The notes under the pieces are model-generated. The model saw only the letters and a list, made by a program, of their open reading frames with translations. It did not search any database and was not told where the DNA came from. From assembly GCF_006337165.1 (NCBI RefSeq), contig NZ_CP040896.1, positions 2,232,001 to 2,296,000 on the forward strand: DNA of 64,000 nt, given 5' to 3'. Of the stretch, positions 57,258-64,000 are shown one piece after another. How positions within the stretch are numbered: the stretch's first letter is position 1; each line of letters opens with the position of its first letter. The DNA is from Hymenobacter jejuensis. Lineage in GTDB: Bacteria; Bacteroidota; Bacteroidia; Cytophagales; Hymenobacteraceae. The translations under genes and the position numbers were made by a program.

Positions 57258-59264
57258 CTACGGTTGAACCAGCAACAGAGCCGTGGTAGCGGGCATAATC
57301 AACGGATGGCCTTCGGCTTGGCTGAGTTTCTCAAGGCCCTGCGGATTGATCTGAGCGCCGCGCAACACCACGGAATACGTGCCGGCGGGTATGCTCACGG
57401 CCGTAGCCGTGCGGTTGCCGTTGAACAGCACCACAATGGTATTCCAGCGGTCGCCGCCAGCGTGGTCGTGGAGGCGATAGCCGATGGTGCCTGCCGGCAT
57501 TGTCGGTAGAAATTCTAAGTGCTTCTGTATCAGTTCGGTAGTGGCGAGGCGAAACGCCGGATGTGCGCGTCGCAGCTCGATCAGTTGGCGGTAAAACTCG
57601 TGTACGCTGACGTACTGGGCTTTGCGGGCCCAGTCGAGTTGGTTGACGTTGTCGGGCAGGTTGTAAGAGTTGTTAGAGCCGCCTTTGGTCCGCAAAAAGT
57701 CATCGCCGACGGCCAGAAACGGGACGCCCTGCGAGGTAAAAACGATGGTGCCGCACAGCAAATCCATCCGGATCAGCTCGGCTTCCGAAACGCCGGGGTT
57801 GGCCACCACTAGCTTGTCCCAGAGGGTGCGGTCGTCGTGGCAGGCCACATAGTTGATGCTCTGCGAAGGAGAACCAGCCCACGGCACTTTCGAATAATTA
57901 ACCTTCTGATAATCAAGCTGTGGGTGCTCGGTAGCGGCCACAATGCCGAACTTCACGCTTTCCTCCAGCCCCGGTTGGCCGCTGGCAAAGCCGGGCTCGG
58001 TCTGGCGCGATACGTGGCCTTTTACCCCGTCGCGCAGCTCGTCGCCGAAGGCCGCGATGCGGTCGAGGCGCTGCATATTGGCTTTCACGGCCCGCTGGCT
58101 TTCCGGCACCGGACTAGCCCCCGCCGTCCAGCCTTCGCCGTAAATGAAAATGGAGTGATCGATCTGATCGAGGGCTACCCGCACGGCGCGCATGGTTTCT
58201 AGGTCCAGCACGCCCATCAGGTCAAAGCGGAAGCCATCGACGTGGTATTCGCGGGCCCAATACGCCACCGATTCTACGATGAGCTTGCGCACCATCGGGC
58301 GCTCCGAGGCTATTTCGTTGCCACAGGCCGTGGCGTTGGAGTAGTTGCCGTCGGCCGTCTGGCGGTAGTAGTAGCCCGGCACCAGCTGGTCGAAGCTGCC
58401 GCGGTTGGCTTGCAAGGTATGGTTGTAGACTACATCAAGCACCAAACGTAAATCGTTGTCATGCAATGACTTAACCATTTGCTTGAATTCTCGGATTCGC
58501 ACGGCCGGATCGACGGCATCGGTAGCGTAAGAGCCTTCGGGCACTGTAAAGTGCTGGGGTTCGTAGCCCCAGTTATAGCGGTTTTCTTCCGGCTTGCTTT
58601 CGTCGATGGAGGCAAAATCGTTGGTGGGCAGCAGGTGTACGTGCGTGATGCCGAGGTCTTTCAGATGGTCGAGGCCCGTGCTGACGTCGCCGGGGCCACG
58701 CGTGCCGGTTTCCGTGAGGCCCAGGTATTTGCCTTTGTGCTGAATCCCCGACTGTGGGTGCATCGACAGATCACGAAGGTGCAGCTCCCCCAAGATGACG
58801 TTGCCGGGCCGCGCTAGTCGGGGGCGTAAGTCGTCTTGCCAGCCGGTAGGGTTTGCCGTAGCGGGGTCGAGCAACGCTCCGCGCTGCCCGTTCAGGCCTA
58901 CTGCATGTACATAAGGATCAGGTACTTCGGCCATCTGTCGGCTGCCGATGGTTGCCTGCACTACATAAAACAGCCCGGCGGGTTGCGGCGGCAACGTATA
59001 AAGCCAGGTGCCTCCCTCCGCTTTTTGCATGGCATACTCCACGACCGGCGTCCCACCATTGCCCGTAGCGTAGAGCTTCAGGCGTAGCGCCTCGGCAGTC
59101 GGAGCCCATACGCGCAGCTTGGCCCGGCCACCCGTGAACGTAAGGCCCAGATCTGGGCCGGTATAGGTTGGGTATTTGGTGTAATCGGGGTCGACGAGCT
59201 TTGCCGCCGGGCGCAAACAAGAAGCAACAGTAAGCAATAGAAGCAGGAAACGGGCGATTCGCAT
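57258..59264 (-). CDS. pulA: Type I pullulanase (GH13), lipoprotein
   Basis: 668 residues from ATG 59264; a long upstream open frame is not supported. A lipoprotein leader (FLLLLLTVASC) is followed by a CBM48-like sandwich (LGLTFTGGRAKLRVWAPTAE) and the GH13 barrel with YNWGYEP, LVLDVVYNH, the nucleophile Asp in GFRFDLMGVLD, the acid Glu in IYGEGW and NYVACHDDRTLWDK. A small C-terminal beta domain ends the protein. It debranches alpha-1,6 links in pullulan, starch or glycogen. No other starch gene is near. A composite palindrome lies about 90 bases before the start. Confidence 0.92.
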   Translation of the reverse strand: MRIARFLLLLLTVASCLRPAAKLVDPDYTKYPTYTGPDLGLTFTGGRAKLRVWAPTAEALRLKLYATGNGGTPVVEYAMQKAEGGTWLYTLPPQPAGLFYVVQATIGSRQMAEVPDPYVHAVGLNGQRGALLDPATANPTGWQDDLRPRLARPGNVILGELHLRDLSMHPQSGIQHKGKYLGLTETGTRGPGDVSTGLDHLKDLGITHVHLLPTNDFASIDESKPEENRYNWGYEPQHFTVPEGSYATDAVDPAVRIREFKQMVKSLHDNDLRLVLDVVYNHTLQANRGSFDQLVPGYYYRQTADGNYSNATACGNEIASERPMVRKLIVESVAYWAREYHVDGFRFDLMGVLDLETMRAVRVALDQIDHSIFIYGEGWTAGASPVPESQRAVKANMQRLDRIAAFGDELRDGVKGHVSRQTEPGFASGQPGLEESVKFGIVAATEHPQLDYQKVNYSKVPWAGSPSQSINYVACHDDRTLWDKLVVANPGVSEAELIRMDLLCGTIVFTSQGVPFLAVGDDFLRTKGGSNNSYNLPDNVNQLDWARKAQYVSVHEFYRQLIELRRAHPAFRLATTELIQKHLEFLPTMPAGTIGYRLHDHAGGDRWNTIVVLFNGNRTATAVSIPAGTYSVVLRGAQINPQGLEKLSQAEGHPLIMPATTALLLVQP

Positions 59265-59353
59265 GTTGGAAATCAGAGCAAACTTGCTCCAGAAAATTCG
59301 GGTCGTGGCGGGCATTGTTTCTTCACTTCCTCGCCATAACAGCATTACTTGTG

Positions 59354-59378
59354 TTTTATATAAATAATTGATAATTAA
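59354..59378. repeat. Composite palindrome (TTTTATATAAA plus TTGATAATTAA)
   Basis: TTTTATATAAA at 59354-59364, identical to the copy at 28694, and TTGATAATTAA (one mismatch) at 59368-59378, overlapping the end of the alpha/beta hydrolase gene by four bases and facing the pullulanase start. Confidence 0.5.
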
Positions 59379-60175
59379 ACCTTTGTAATAAATGATCGGA
59401 TTAGTTCCGCAACTTCTGCGGGCGCTTCCAAGGGCAGCAAGTGCCCGGCGCCCGGAATAATTTCCAGGTGCGTATTCGGAGCCAGATAGGGCAGCGTTTC
59501 CAAGCCTTGTACCGAAGGCGAAAGCACCGGATCGGAGTCGCCGGTGAGGATGATGGCTGGCACCTGCACGAGGCTCATCAAGGCGGAGATGTTTTCGCGA
59601 CTGCCGTGCAACATCCATTCGTCCCAGGCACGGCGCGAAGTCCGCAGGTTGTCCGCGATTACCTGCTGGCGAGTGGCCGGGCTTAGCGGACGAGCCGTGA
59701 TGTGGTCGAATGTGCTGGCCGCCGCCACGTCAATGCCATAGGCGCGCAGGTTGGCTAGGCGGCCTTCGTCGGTCATGGGTTCGGGGGTGGGCGGGGAGGG
59801 CGTCACCAACACCAAGCCGCGCAGGCCTGAAGGCTGCTGAGTTGCCAGATACATGGCAAATTTCCCGCCCATCGAGTGGCCCACCAGCACGTAGTTGGTA
59901 AGGTGGCGTTCGGCAATCAGGGCTGCCACATCGGCTGCGTAATCGGCTACGGCATAGCCTGTTTCGGGCGCGGGCGCGGCGCCAAACCCGCGCAAGTCGG
60001 GGGCCAGGCAGTGATAGGCAGGAGCCAGCAACTCCATCACCGGCTGCCACTCCAGGCCGGAGCCCGCCCAGTAGTGTAAAAACACGAGCGAAACCGGGCC
60101 TTGGCCGAGTTCTAGCACCGGAAGAACAACGGGCGTTGCAGGCATGTGTAGCAGAGAAAATGAGGAAATCTGCAT
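59375..60175 (-). CDS. Alpha/beta hydrolase
   Basis: 266 residues. I choose ATG 60175, which has a GGAG 10-15 bases upstream; MPATP at 60145 is the alternative. The fold is clear: FLHYWAGSG oxyanion region, DLRGFGAAP, the nucleophile Ser in LVGHSMGGKFAM, Asp in ILTGDSDPV and His in GAGHLLPLE. The substrate is unknown; it resembles esterases and carboxylesterase-like hydrolases. It starts 25 bases after the oxyR stop on the same strand, so it may be co-transcribed with it. Confidence 0.82.
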   Translation of the reverse strand: MQISSFSLLHMPATPVVLPVLELGQGPVSLVFLHYWAGSGLEWQPVMELLAPAYHCLAPDLRGFGAAPAPETGYAVADYAADVAALIAERHLTNYVLVGHSMGGKFAMYLATQQPSGLRGLVLVTPSPPTPEPMTDEGRLANLRAYGIDVAAASTFDHITARPLSPATRQQVIADNLRTSRRAWDEWMLHGSRENISALMSLVQVPAIILTGDSDPVLSPSVQGLETLPYLAPNTHLEIIPGAGHLLPLEAPAEVAELIRSFITKV

Positions 60176-60200
60176 ACGCAAACTCCGCTCTGGGGTGCCG

Positions 60201-61133
60201 TTATTTCCACCGAATCTTCTGCCCCGACTGGCCCGCATGCAGCCGCTCGGGCACGTGTCGAAGCAGCAATTCGCGCAGACTGTCCAGCAGACCCGTGCGC
60301 ACAAAGCCGTGGTGCGTCACTAGGCTTACTTCGCGCACCGGTTCGGGCGCGTCGAAGCGCTTGATCATGAGGTTGTTATCCATCTCGTTGAGCACCGATA
60401 GCTCCGGCACCAGCGTAAAGCCCTGGTTGCGGCGCACCATTTCCTTGAGCGTTTCGATGGAGCCACTTTCGTACACGAAACGCCGTGGCTGGTTGAGATT
60501 GGCGGGCGCACAAATGTTAAGTACCTGATGGCGAAAGCAATGCCCTTGCTGCAACAGCCATAAATCCGGAAAGCTCAGGTCGGAAGGCTTCACGGTGGCT
60601 TGCCCGTACAGCGCATGCCCTTCCGATACGTACGCCAGAAACGGTTCTTCCAGTACGGGCACTTCGCGCAGGCTGCGGTCGTCGAGGGGCGTGACGAGCA
60701 GGCCGATGTCCAGTTGGTTTTCTTTGAGGCGCTGCACGATTTGGTCGGTGGGCATTTCCTCCACCTGCACGCGCAGCCGCGGGTATTTCTCCACCAGTTC
60801 CAGCAGAAAAAGCGGCACCAGATACGGCGCCAGCGTCGGGATGATGCCGATGCGTAGGGCGCCCACCATTTCGCCTTTTTCCTGTTGCACCACGTCGCGG
60901 AGTTGGTAGGCTTCGCGCAGCACCAACCGAGCCTGTTGCACCACTTTCGCCCCGACCGCCGTGGGTTCTACTTTCTTCTTTTTACGATCGAACAGTAGCA
61001 CGCCCAATTCTTCCTCCAGCTTCTGAATTTGCATGCTGAGAGTAGGTTGGGTCACAAAGCACTTCTCCGCCGCCAGCACAAACTGCCGGTGCGTATCGAG
61101 CGCTACTACATATTCAAGCTGCTGAATCGTCAT
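60201..61133 (-). CDS. oxyR: Hydrogen peroxide sensor regulator OxyR (LysR family)
   Basis: 310 residues. The LysR helix-turn-helix is LEYVVALDTHRQFVLAA and CFVTQPTLSMQIQKLEEEL near 6-42. The effector domain has the two redox cysteines at 199 and 208 in GHCFRHQVLNIC, the same positions and spacing as in E. coli OxyR. Oxidation of that pair should switch on peroxide-defence genes. A basic stretch KKKKVEP lies in the linker. The alpha/beta hydrolase gene follows at once on the same strand. Confidence 0.93.
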   Translation of the reverse strand: MTIQQLEYVVALDTHRQFVLAAEKCFVTQPTLSMQIQKLEEELGVLLFDRKKKKVEPTAVGAKVVQQARLVLREAYQLRDVVQQEKGEMVGALRIGIIPTLAPYLVPLFLLELVEKYPRLRVQVEEMPTDQIVQRLKENQLDIGLLVTPLDDRSLREVPVLEEPFLAYVSEGHALYGQATVKPSDLSFPDLWLLQQGHCFRHQVLNICAPANLNQPRRFVYESGSIETLKEMVRRNQGFTLVPELSVLNEMDNNLMIKRFDAPEPVREVSLVTHHGFVRTGLLDSLRELLLRHVPERLHAGQSGQKIRWK

Positions 61134-61483
61134 CCAGCGAAGGTATAGTTTTTGTCTATGAGTTCTAAAATGAAATTAATATTATCGATAGATAAGGCGC
61201 TGTGTTATACAGGTTTCTTGAGAAAAGCAGTAGTAATTAAGAACATACTGACAAATGAATAAACCTTTATAATTTAAAAATTACAATAAGTATTCATTGC
61301 GCTAAATTATGACTTCGCCAAGACTGCGATTATAACTTACATTTCGTTAAGCGACTTTTTTGAGGATTCTCACTGCTTCACCCGCCTTCTACACACTCGA
61401 AAAATTCTACTTAACTAGCACCGCTCTGGTTGGGCTCAAAATTTCTGGCCCGTGCTTGTGTGTTTATTCGACCCCTACTCCGC
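61134..61483. other. AT-rich divergent region between oxyR and a small membrane-protein gene
   Basis: 350 bases. TACATTTC at 61338-61345 is a one-mismatch -7 box for the rightward gene. I could not identify an OxyR site by eye. No coding region. Confidence 0.45.
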
Positions 61484-61939
61484 ATGAAGATTCGACGCCC
61501 TTCGCGTCTTGTGCTCGTTGTCGCCGCCGTCTGCTTCATCGCGCTGTGGAACGTAGCCGCGCACTTCTACGTGCAGCGGTTTCACCAGCGCGTCCACGCC
61601 CGCCCACGCCGGTATTGTTACGAAACCTTTTTGGGGCCGCTCAACCCGGTCATGATCATCACGGATGAGGCCTACAAAGCCGAACTCGTGTCCTACTACA
61701 CGCGCATGCTGCAAGGCGAGGAGAGTCCAGTCTTTCGCTTTCCGCTCCGCAGCGTGCTATTTATCAAGCCGGTGTACGTGCTGGAGCAAGATTCGCAGGT
61801 GGCCAAAATCCTGTACTACTATACCGCGCAAGAGCAGGGCAACTACCTGGAAGGCTACGTGGACCGGCGGACCTTACACACCCTCCCGCCAGCGGACAGT
61901 TTGGTGCAAGCCAAGGAAAAAGTAGACTACAGCCAATAA
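61484..61939 (+). CDS. Small single-span membrane protein of unknown function
   Basis: 151 residues from ATG 61484. A basic start (MKIRRPSR) is followed by one membrane segment (LVLVVAAVCFIALWNVAAHF) and a periplasmic part with YCYETFLGPLNPVMIIT, YYTRMLQGEESPVFRFP and VYVLEQDSQVAKILYYYTAQEQG. No motif is recognised. It is probably monocistronic. Confidence 0.6.
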   Translation: MKIRRPSRLVLVVAAVCFIALWNVAAHFYVQRFHQRVHARPRRYCYETFLGPLNPVMIITDEAYKAELVSYYTRMLQGEESPVFRFPLRSVLFIKPVYVLEQDSQVAKILYYYTAQEQGNYLEGYVDRRTLHTLPPADSLVQAKEKVDYSQ

Positions 61940-62190
61940 AACCTGTACTAGCAGGACAGCCCAACCGAACGAAACAAGCCGTAGCAAGGCAGTGTCAAGG
62001 GCTTTTGCCCGAGCAGTTGAGAGGCGCTATGAGGCGTGGAGAATTGACGGCTGTCAGTCGTATAAGTCCGATTATGTAAAGTAACGAAAGTGCTACTGCA
62101 TGACAGCTTCTTGAACCGCTGCGTCAATCAAAGCTATTGGCTCAGCGCATTAATGTAAGTGCGCGGGAGTAGTAAGGGCACCCAAAATGA

Positions 62191-62220
62191 AAAGAGCCTG
62201 ATAATTGTATCAGGCTCTTT
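62191..62220 (-). terminator. Terminator of the lost M16 peptidase gene
   Basis: AAAGAGCCTGAT (62191-62202) and ATCAGGCTCTTT (62209-62220) form a 12-base stem with a six-base loop. Read leftwards it is followed by TCATTTTGG. Confidence 0.65.
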
Positions 62221-62243
62221 GTCAAGTATATACAAAGTGAGTG

Positions 62244-62327
62244 TTACAGTGCCTTCTTCCGGCTTTGCTGGAATTTCTTGAGCTGCGGATCAATCACTTT
62301 TTTGTCGCCCACGGCGATGATGGTCAG
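62244..62327 (-). pseudogene. 3' remnant of an M16 zinc peptidase gene
   Basis: Twenty-seven codons and a stop translate to LTIIAVGDKKVIDPQLKKF followed by QQSRKKAL. This matches the usual C-terminal end of M16 (pitrilysin-like) subunits, where a final strand VVGD is followed by a helix with PQLKKFG. The frame is closed by TAG immediately upstream (62328-62330), where homology ends, so only the tail survives. It keeps its terminator just downstream. The rest of the gene was lost, probably when the mazEF side was joined here. Confidence 0.6.
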
Positions 62328-62413
62328 CTAGATAACGTGGGGTTTTGCCCCGCGTCCTCAAAAGCTGCTTTCTGGAGGATGGAACCAATATAATCAGGTA
62401 AGCGTAATTACAT

Positions 62414-62427
62414 TGTACGTACATTTG
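62414..62427 (+). promoter_or_regulatory. mazEF promoter-operator
   Basis: TGTACGTACA (62414-62423) is a perfect palindrome overlapping an exact -7 box TACATTTG (62420-62427). The box ends four bases before the mazE ATG at 62432, so the transcript should start at or inside the start codon. Confidence 0.55.
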
Positions 62428-62431
62428 CTTC

Positions 62432-62692
62432 ATGAACACGCGCATAATACGAGTAGGCAATTCGCAAGGAATTGTGCTGCCCAAGAAGCTACTGCAACAG
62501 TATCACCTCGTCGGCGAGGTCGACTTACAGCCCACGGTTGAAGGCCTGCTCATCAAGCCAGTGGCAAAGCCCCGCCGCGAAGGGTGGGACGAGCGCTTTC
62601 AACACGCGATTGCCCAGGGCCAGACCCCAGAGGGCGAACTGCTGGAGGGCTTTTCTGATGACGCCTTTGAGGAAACCGAATGGCAGTGGTAG
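62432..62692 (+). CDS. mazE: MazE-like antitoxin (AbrB-type)
   Basis: 86 residues. The N-terminal swapped-hairpin DNA-binding fold shows IIRVGNSQGIVLPKKLLQQY, followed by a strand (EVDLQPTVEGLLIKPV). The acidic C-terminal tail (EGELLEGFSDDAFEETEWQW) should wrap around the MazF toxin. It overlaps mazF by 13 bases. It would neutralise the toxin and repress its own promoter. Confidence 0.92.
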   Translation: MNTRIIRVGNSQGIVLPKKLLQQYHLVGEVDLQPTVEGLLIKPVAKPRREGWDERFQHAIAQGQTPEGELLEGFSDDAFEETEWQW

Positions 62693-63012
62693 CGGTGCAA
62701 CGCTTCGAGGTGTGGCTCGTCAACCTCGACCCCACCCAAGGCAGCGAAATCAACAAGACCCGTCCGTGCGTAGTGCTTTCGCCCGACGAGATGAACCGCT
62801 ACCTGCGCACGGTCACCATTGCGGCGCTGACCAGCACCCGGCGCGATTATCCCTCCCGCATCGATTGCACCTTCCAGGGCAAGGAAGGGCAGGTAGCCCT
62901 AGATCATATTCGGTCGGTTGATAAAACCCGCTTGGTGCGTCGTTTGGGCATGCTGCCCAAAGCCACTGCACAAGAGATATGCGACCGGTTGCAAGAGATC
63001 TTTCAATATTAA
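62680..63012 (+). CDS. mazF: MazF-type mRNA interferase toxin
   Basis: 110 residues, PemK/MazF fold: FEVWLVNLDPTQGSEINKTRPCVVLSPD near 9-36 in pieces, VTIAALTSTRRDYPSRI near 45-61, and VALDHIRSVDKTRLVRRLG near 72-90. The Arg of TRPC and the Thr of ALTST are the usual catalytic pair. It cuts single-stranded mRNA at short sites whose sequence cannot be told from this protein. It overlaps mazE and depends on it for safe expression. Confidence 0.93.
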   Translation: MAVVAVQRFEVWLVNLDPTQGSEINKTRPCVVLSPDEMNRYLRTVTIAALTSTRRDYPSRIDCTFQGKEGQVALDHIRSVDKTRLVRRLGMLPKATAQEICDRLQEIFQY

Positions 63013-63071
63013 CGGCCGCTCCTAGCGCACCTCAGATCGTGCAGGGATTTGCCCTATGTACCGCCATCAAG

Positions 63072-63461
63072 TCACGGTATGCGGTCCCAGACTTGACCGT
63101 TGATGCTTTCCAAGCGCACCAAGCCCGCTTGTTGATCGTAGTAGAGCTTGCGGAGCGTCGCCTTCGTTCTGAGGCCGTAGGTAGGACACGCTCCACCCGT
63201 AACCGGCGTGGCTAAGACCACCACATGCGGGTATACCTGCCCGCCGACGGTCAGCGCCTGCCCCGGCGACATTGCTACATCGACCGGCAAGTTGAGCGTA
63301 TAGCATATGGCCCCGCCTTGGGACGCCGGCGGACCCAAGTATTCGTTCCACATGCCCGCGACCACAAACGCGCCGCCGACGGTAGTACCGCTACCCGCCT
63401 GCGGGGTCGTGTGCCGAAACGAAAAGTAGCCGGCTTCATAGACCGAATCGACGCGATCCAC
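63072..63461 (-). CDS. Hypothetical protein, possibly 5'-truncated
   Basis: 129 residues from a GTG. The same frame stays open for about 29 further codons upstream without any ATG, and those residues (TLLVESDRVGCRVVIVDRVD) read as real protein. It lacks a leader. The rest has Gly-rich loops (GSGTTVGGAFVVAG), VGGQVYPHVVVLATPVTGGAC and an ending LVRLESINGQVWDRIP that resembles the C-terminus of small exported Hymenobacter-type proteins. The start may lie in a lost part of the gene. I do not recognise a function. Confidence 0.45.
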   Translation of the reverse strand: MDRVDSVYEAGYFSFRHTTPQAGSGTTVGGAFVVAGMWNEYLGPPASQGGAICYTLNLPVDVAMSPGQALTVGGQVYPHVVVLATPVTGGACPTYGLRTKATLRKLYYDQQAGLVRLESINGQVWDRIP

Positions 63462-63545
63462 GATGACTACCCTGCACCCTACGCGGTCACTTTCAACCAG
63501 AAGCGTTGAACGTTCTTCGGTTGGCTCGGTATTGCGCGAAGTGTT

Positions 63546-63911
63546 TCAGTGTAGCTGATTGAGCCAGTCTTGAAACCACTCTTTGGGCAACCTGACTTGA
63601 TTCAAGTCTATGGCCTGTAGTTCTTCAATTTTATATGTATTCACCAAGTACAAATCCCATTGCGCATCCACATCATTTAACACTTCATAAGTGGCCTCGT
63701 CGATTCCGGCCGCTTCTAATTCCAAGTCATTTACCACGATATTCCCGAAGTGTTTGCTGCACCAATTCGCGAAGTCTTGATGACTGTAGGTTGCGTTGCC
63801 CTCTACCAGATTCGCTAACAGACTTATGAGATTCTCTTTCGAAAGCGGCAAGGAAATATCTTTTGCCCCCGTTTCTTCTAGAGCACCTCCTTTCTTGAAC
63901 CGGTATGGCAT
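63546..63911 (-). CDS. Hypothetical cytoplasmic protein
   Basis: 121 residues from ATG 63911; the 16 residues before it come from a non-ATG reading. It has a short basic start (MPYRFKKGG), a helix KENLISLLANLVEGN, FANWCSKHFGN, an acidic helix (LELEAAGIDEATYEVLNDVD) and a C-terminal WFQDWLNQLH. There is no signal or membrane segment. Small acidic proteins next to toxin genes can be immunity proteins, but nothing here proves that. Confidence 0.5.
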   Translation of the reverse strand: MPYRFKKGGALEETGAKDISLPLSKENLISLLANLVEGNATYSHQDFANWCSKHFGNIVVNDLELEAAGIDEATYEVLNDVDAQWDLYLVNTYKIEELQAIDLNQVRLPKEWFQDWLNQLH

Positions 63912-64000
63912 GGGAGTTCTTTGTGTAGGGTAAAGTTTGTGCTGACGGCCAGCACGCACACTTCGTTTATGCTTAATAAAGAGCCTGGTACAACAATCAG

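Larger units (their letters stand above)
61940..62431. other. Gap with peptidase remnant and mazEF promoter
   Basis: 492 bases. The left 250 bases are GC-mixed and non-coding as far as I can see. The right part holds the terminator and 3' end of a lost M16 peptidase gene and the mazEF control region, each listed separately. Confidence 0.5.

Noticed and set aside
62290..62484. Minus-strand open frame of 64 codons
   Set aside because: It overlaps the mazE start and the M16 remnant in another frame and has no supporting features.

Overview
The window looks like chromosomal DNA from a GC-rich member of the Bacteroidota, most like Hymenobacter and relatives. The reasons are an adjacent SusC/SusD pair, -7 promoter boxes of the TAnnTTTG type, a transaldolase-glucose-6-phosphate isomerase fusion, a DUF5686 outer-membrane protein, a CD225/DUF2752 pair, and GC-rich genes set in AT-rich intergenic DNA. 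Genus is inference. I saw no rRNA, tRNA, CRISPR array or intact insertion sequence.

Positions 1-3.2 kb carry, on the minus strand, a two-component regulator propeller protein cut by the left edge, a beta/gamma-crystallin lipoprotein and a PPP-type phosphatase. Positions 3.3-34.1 kb form a large glucuronoxylan/xylose locus. A LacI-family regulator with an unusual N-terminal zinc ribbon diverges from mannonate dehydratase, GH67 alpha-glucuronidase and an SDR (probable mannonate/fructuronate oxidoreductase). These are followed by SusC, SusD, a GH35/DUF5597 enzyme, an SGNH acetylesterase and a GH3 beta-xylosidase. A second promoter, matching the first over about 100 ungapped bases, drives xylB, xylA, transketolase and the transaldolase-isomerase fusion. 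GH10 xylanase, GH115 alpha-glucuronidase, a decayed GH39 beta-xylosidase and a second LacI regulator close the locus. Read together, xylan is cut and debranched outside the cell, imported through SusCD, finished in the periplasm, and its xylose and glucuronate enter the pentose phosphate and hexuronate pathways. Glucuronate isomerase, the KDG steps and an inner-membrane sugar transporter are not in this window.

Positions 34.5-37.6 kb hold small poorly characterised genes, including two STAS-like proteins and a zinc-ribbon protein, separated by striking hairpins. Positions 37.7-41.3 kb hold divergent galactokinase and a GH43 enzyme, with an operator-like inverted repeat lying over a Bacteroidota-type promoter. 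Positions 41.4-61.9 kb are general genes: DUF5686 protein, homogentisate dioxygenase, transglutaminase-like protein, HEAT protein, S41 protease, ruvX-def, zinc phospholipase/nuclease-like protein, DUF486, CD225, DUF2752, patatin-barrel protein, aquaporin, pullulanase, alpha/beta hydrolase, oxyR and a small membrane protein. Positions 62-64 kb hold the 3' remnant of an M16 peptidase, a mazEF toxin-antitoxin pair with an apparently leaderless promoter, and two hypothetical genes.

The most notable observations are the zinc-ribbon LacI regulator, the duplicated promoter-operator module, and a palindrome, TTGAT(A/T)ATCAA, scattered through the AT-rich gaps far more often than chance predicts, sometimes beside a second palindrome, TTTTATATAAA.
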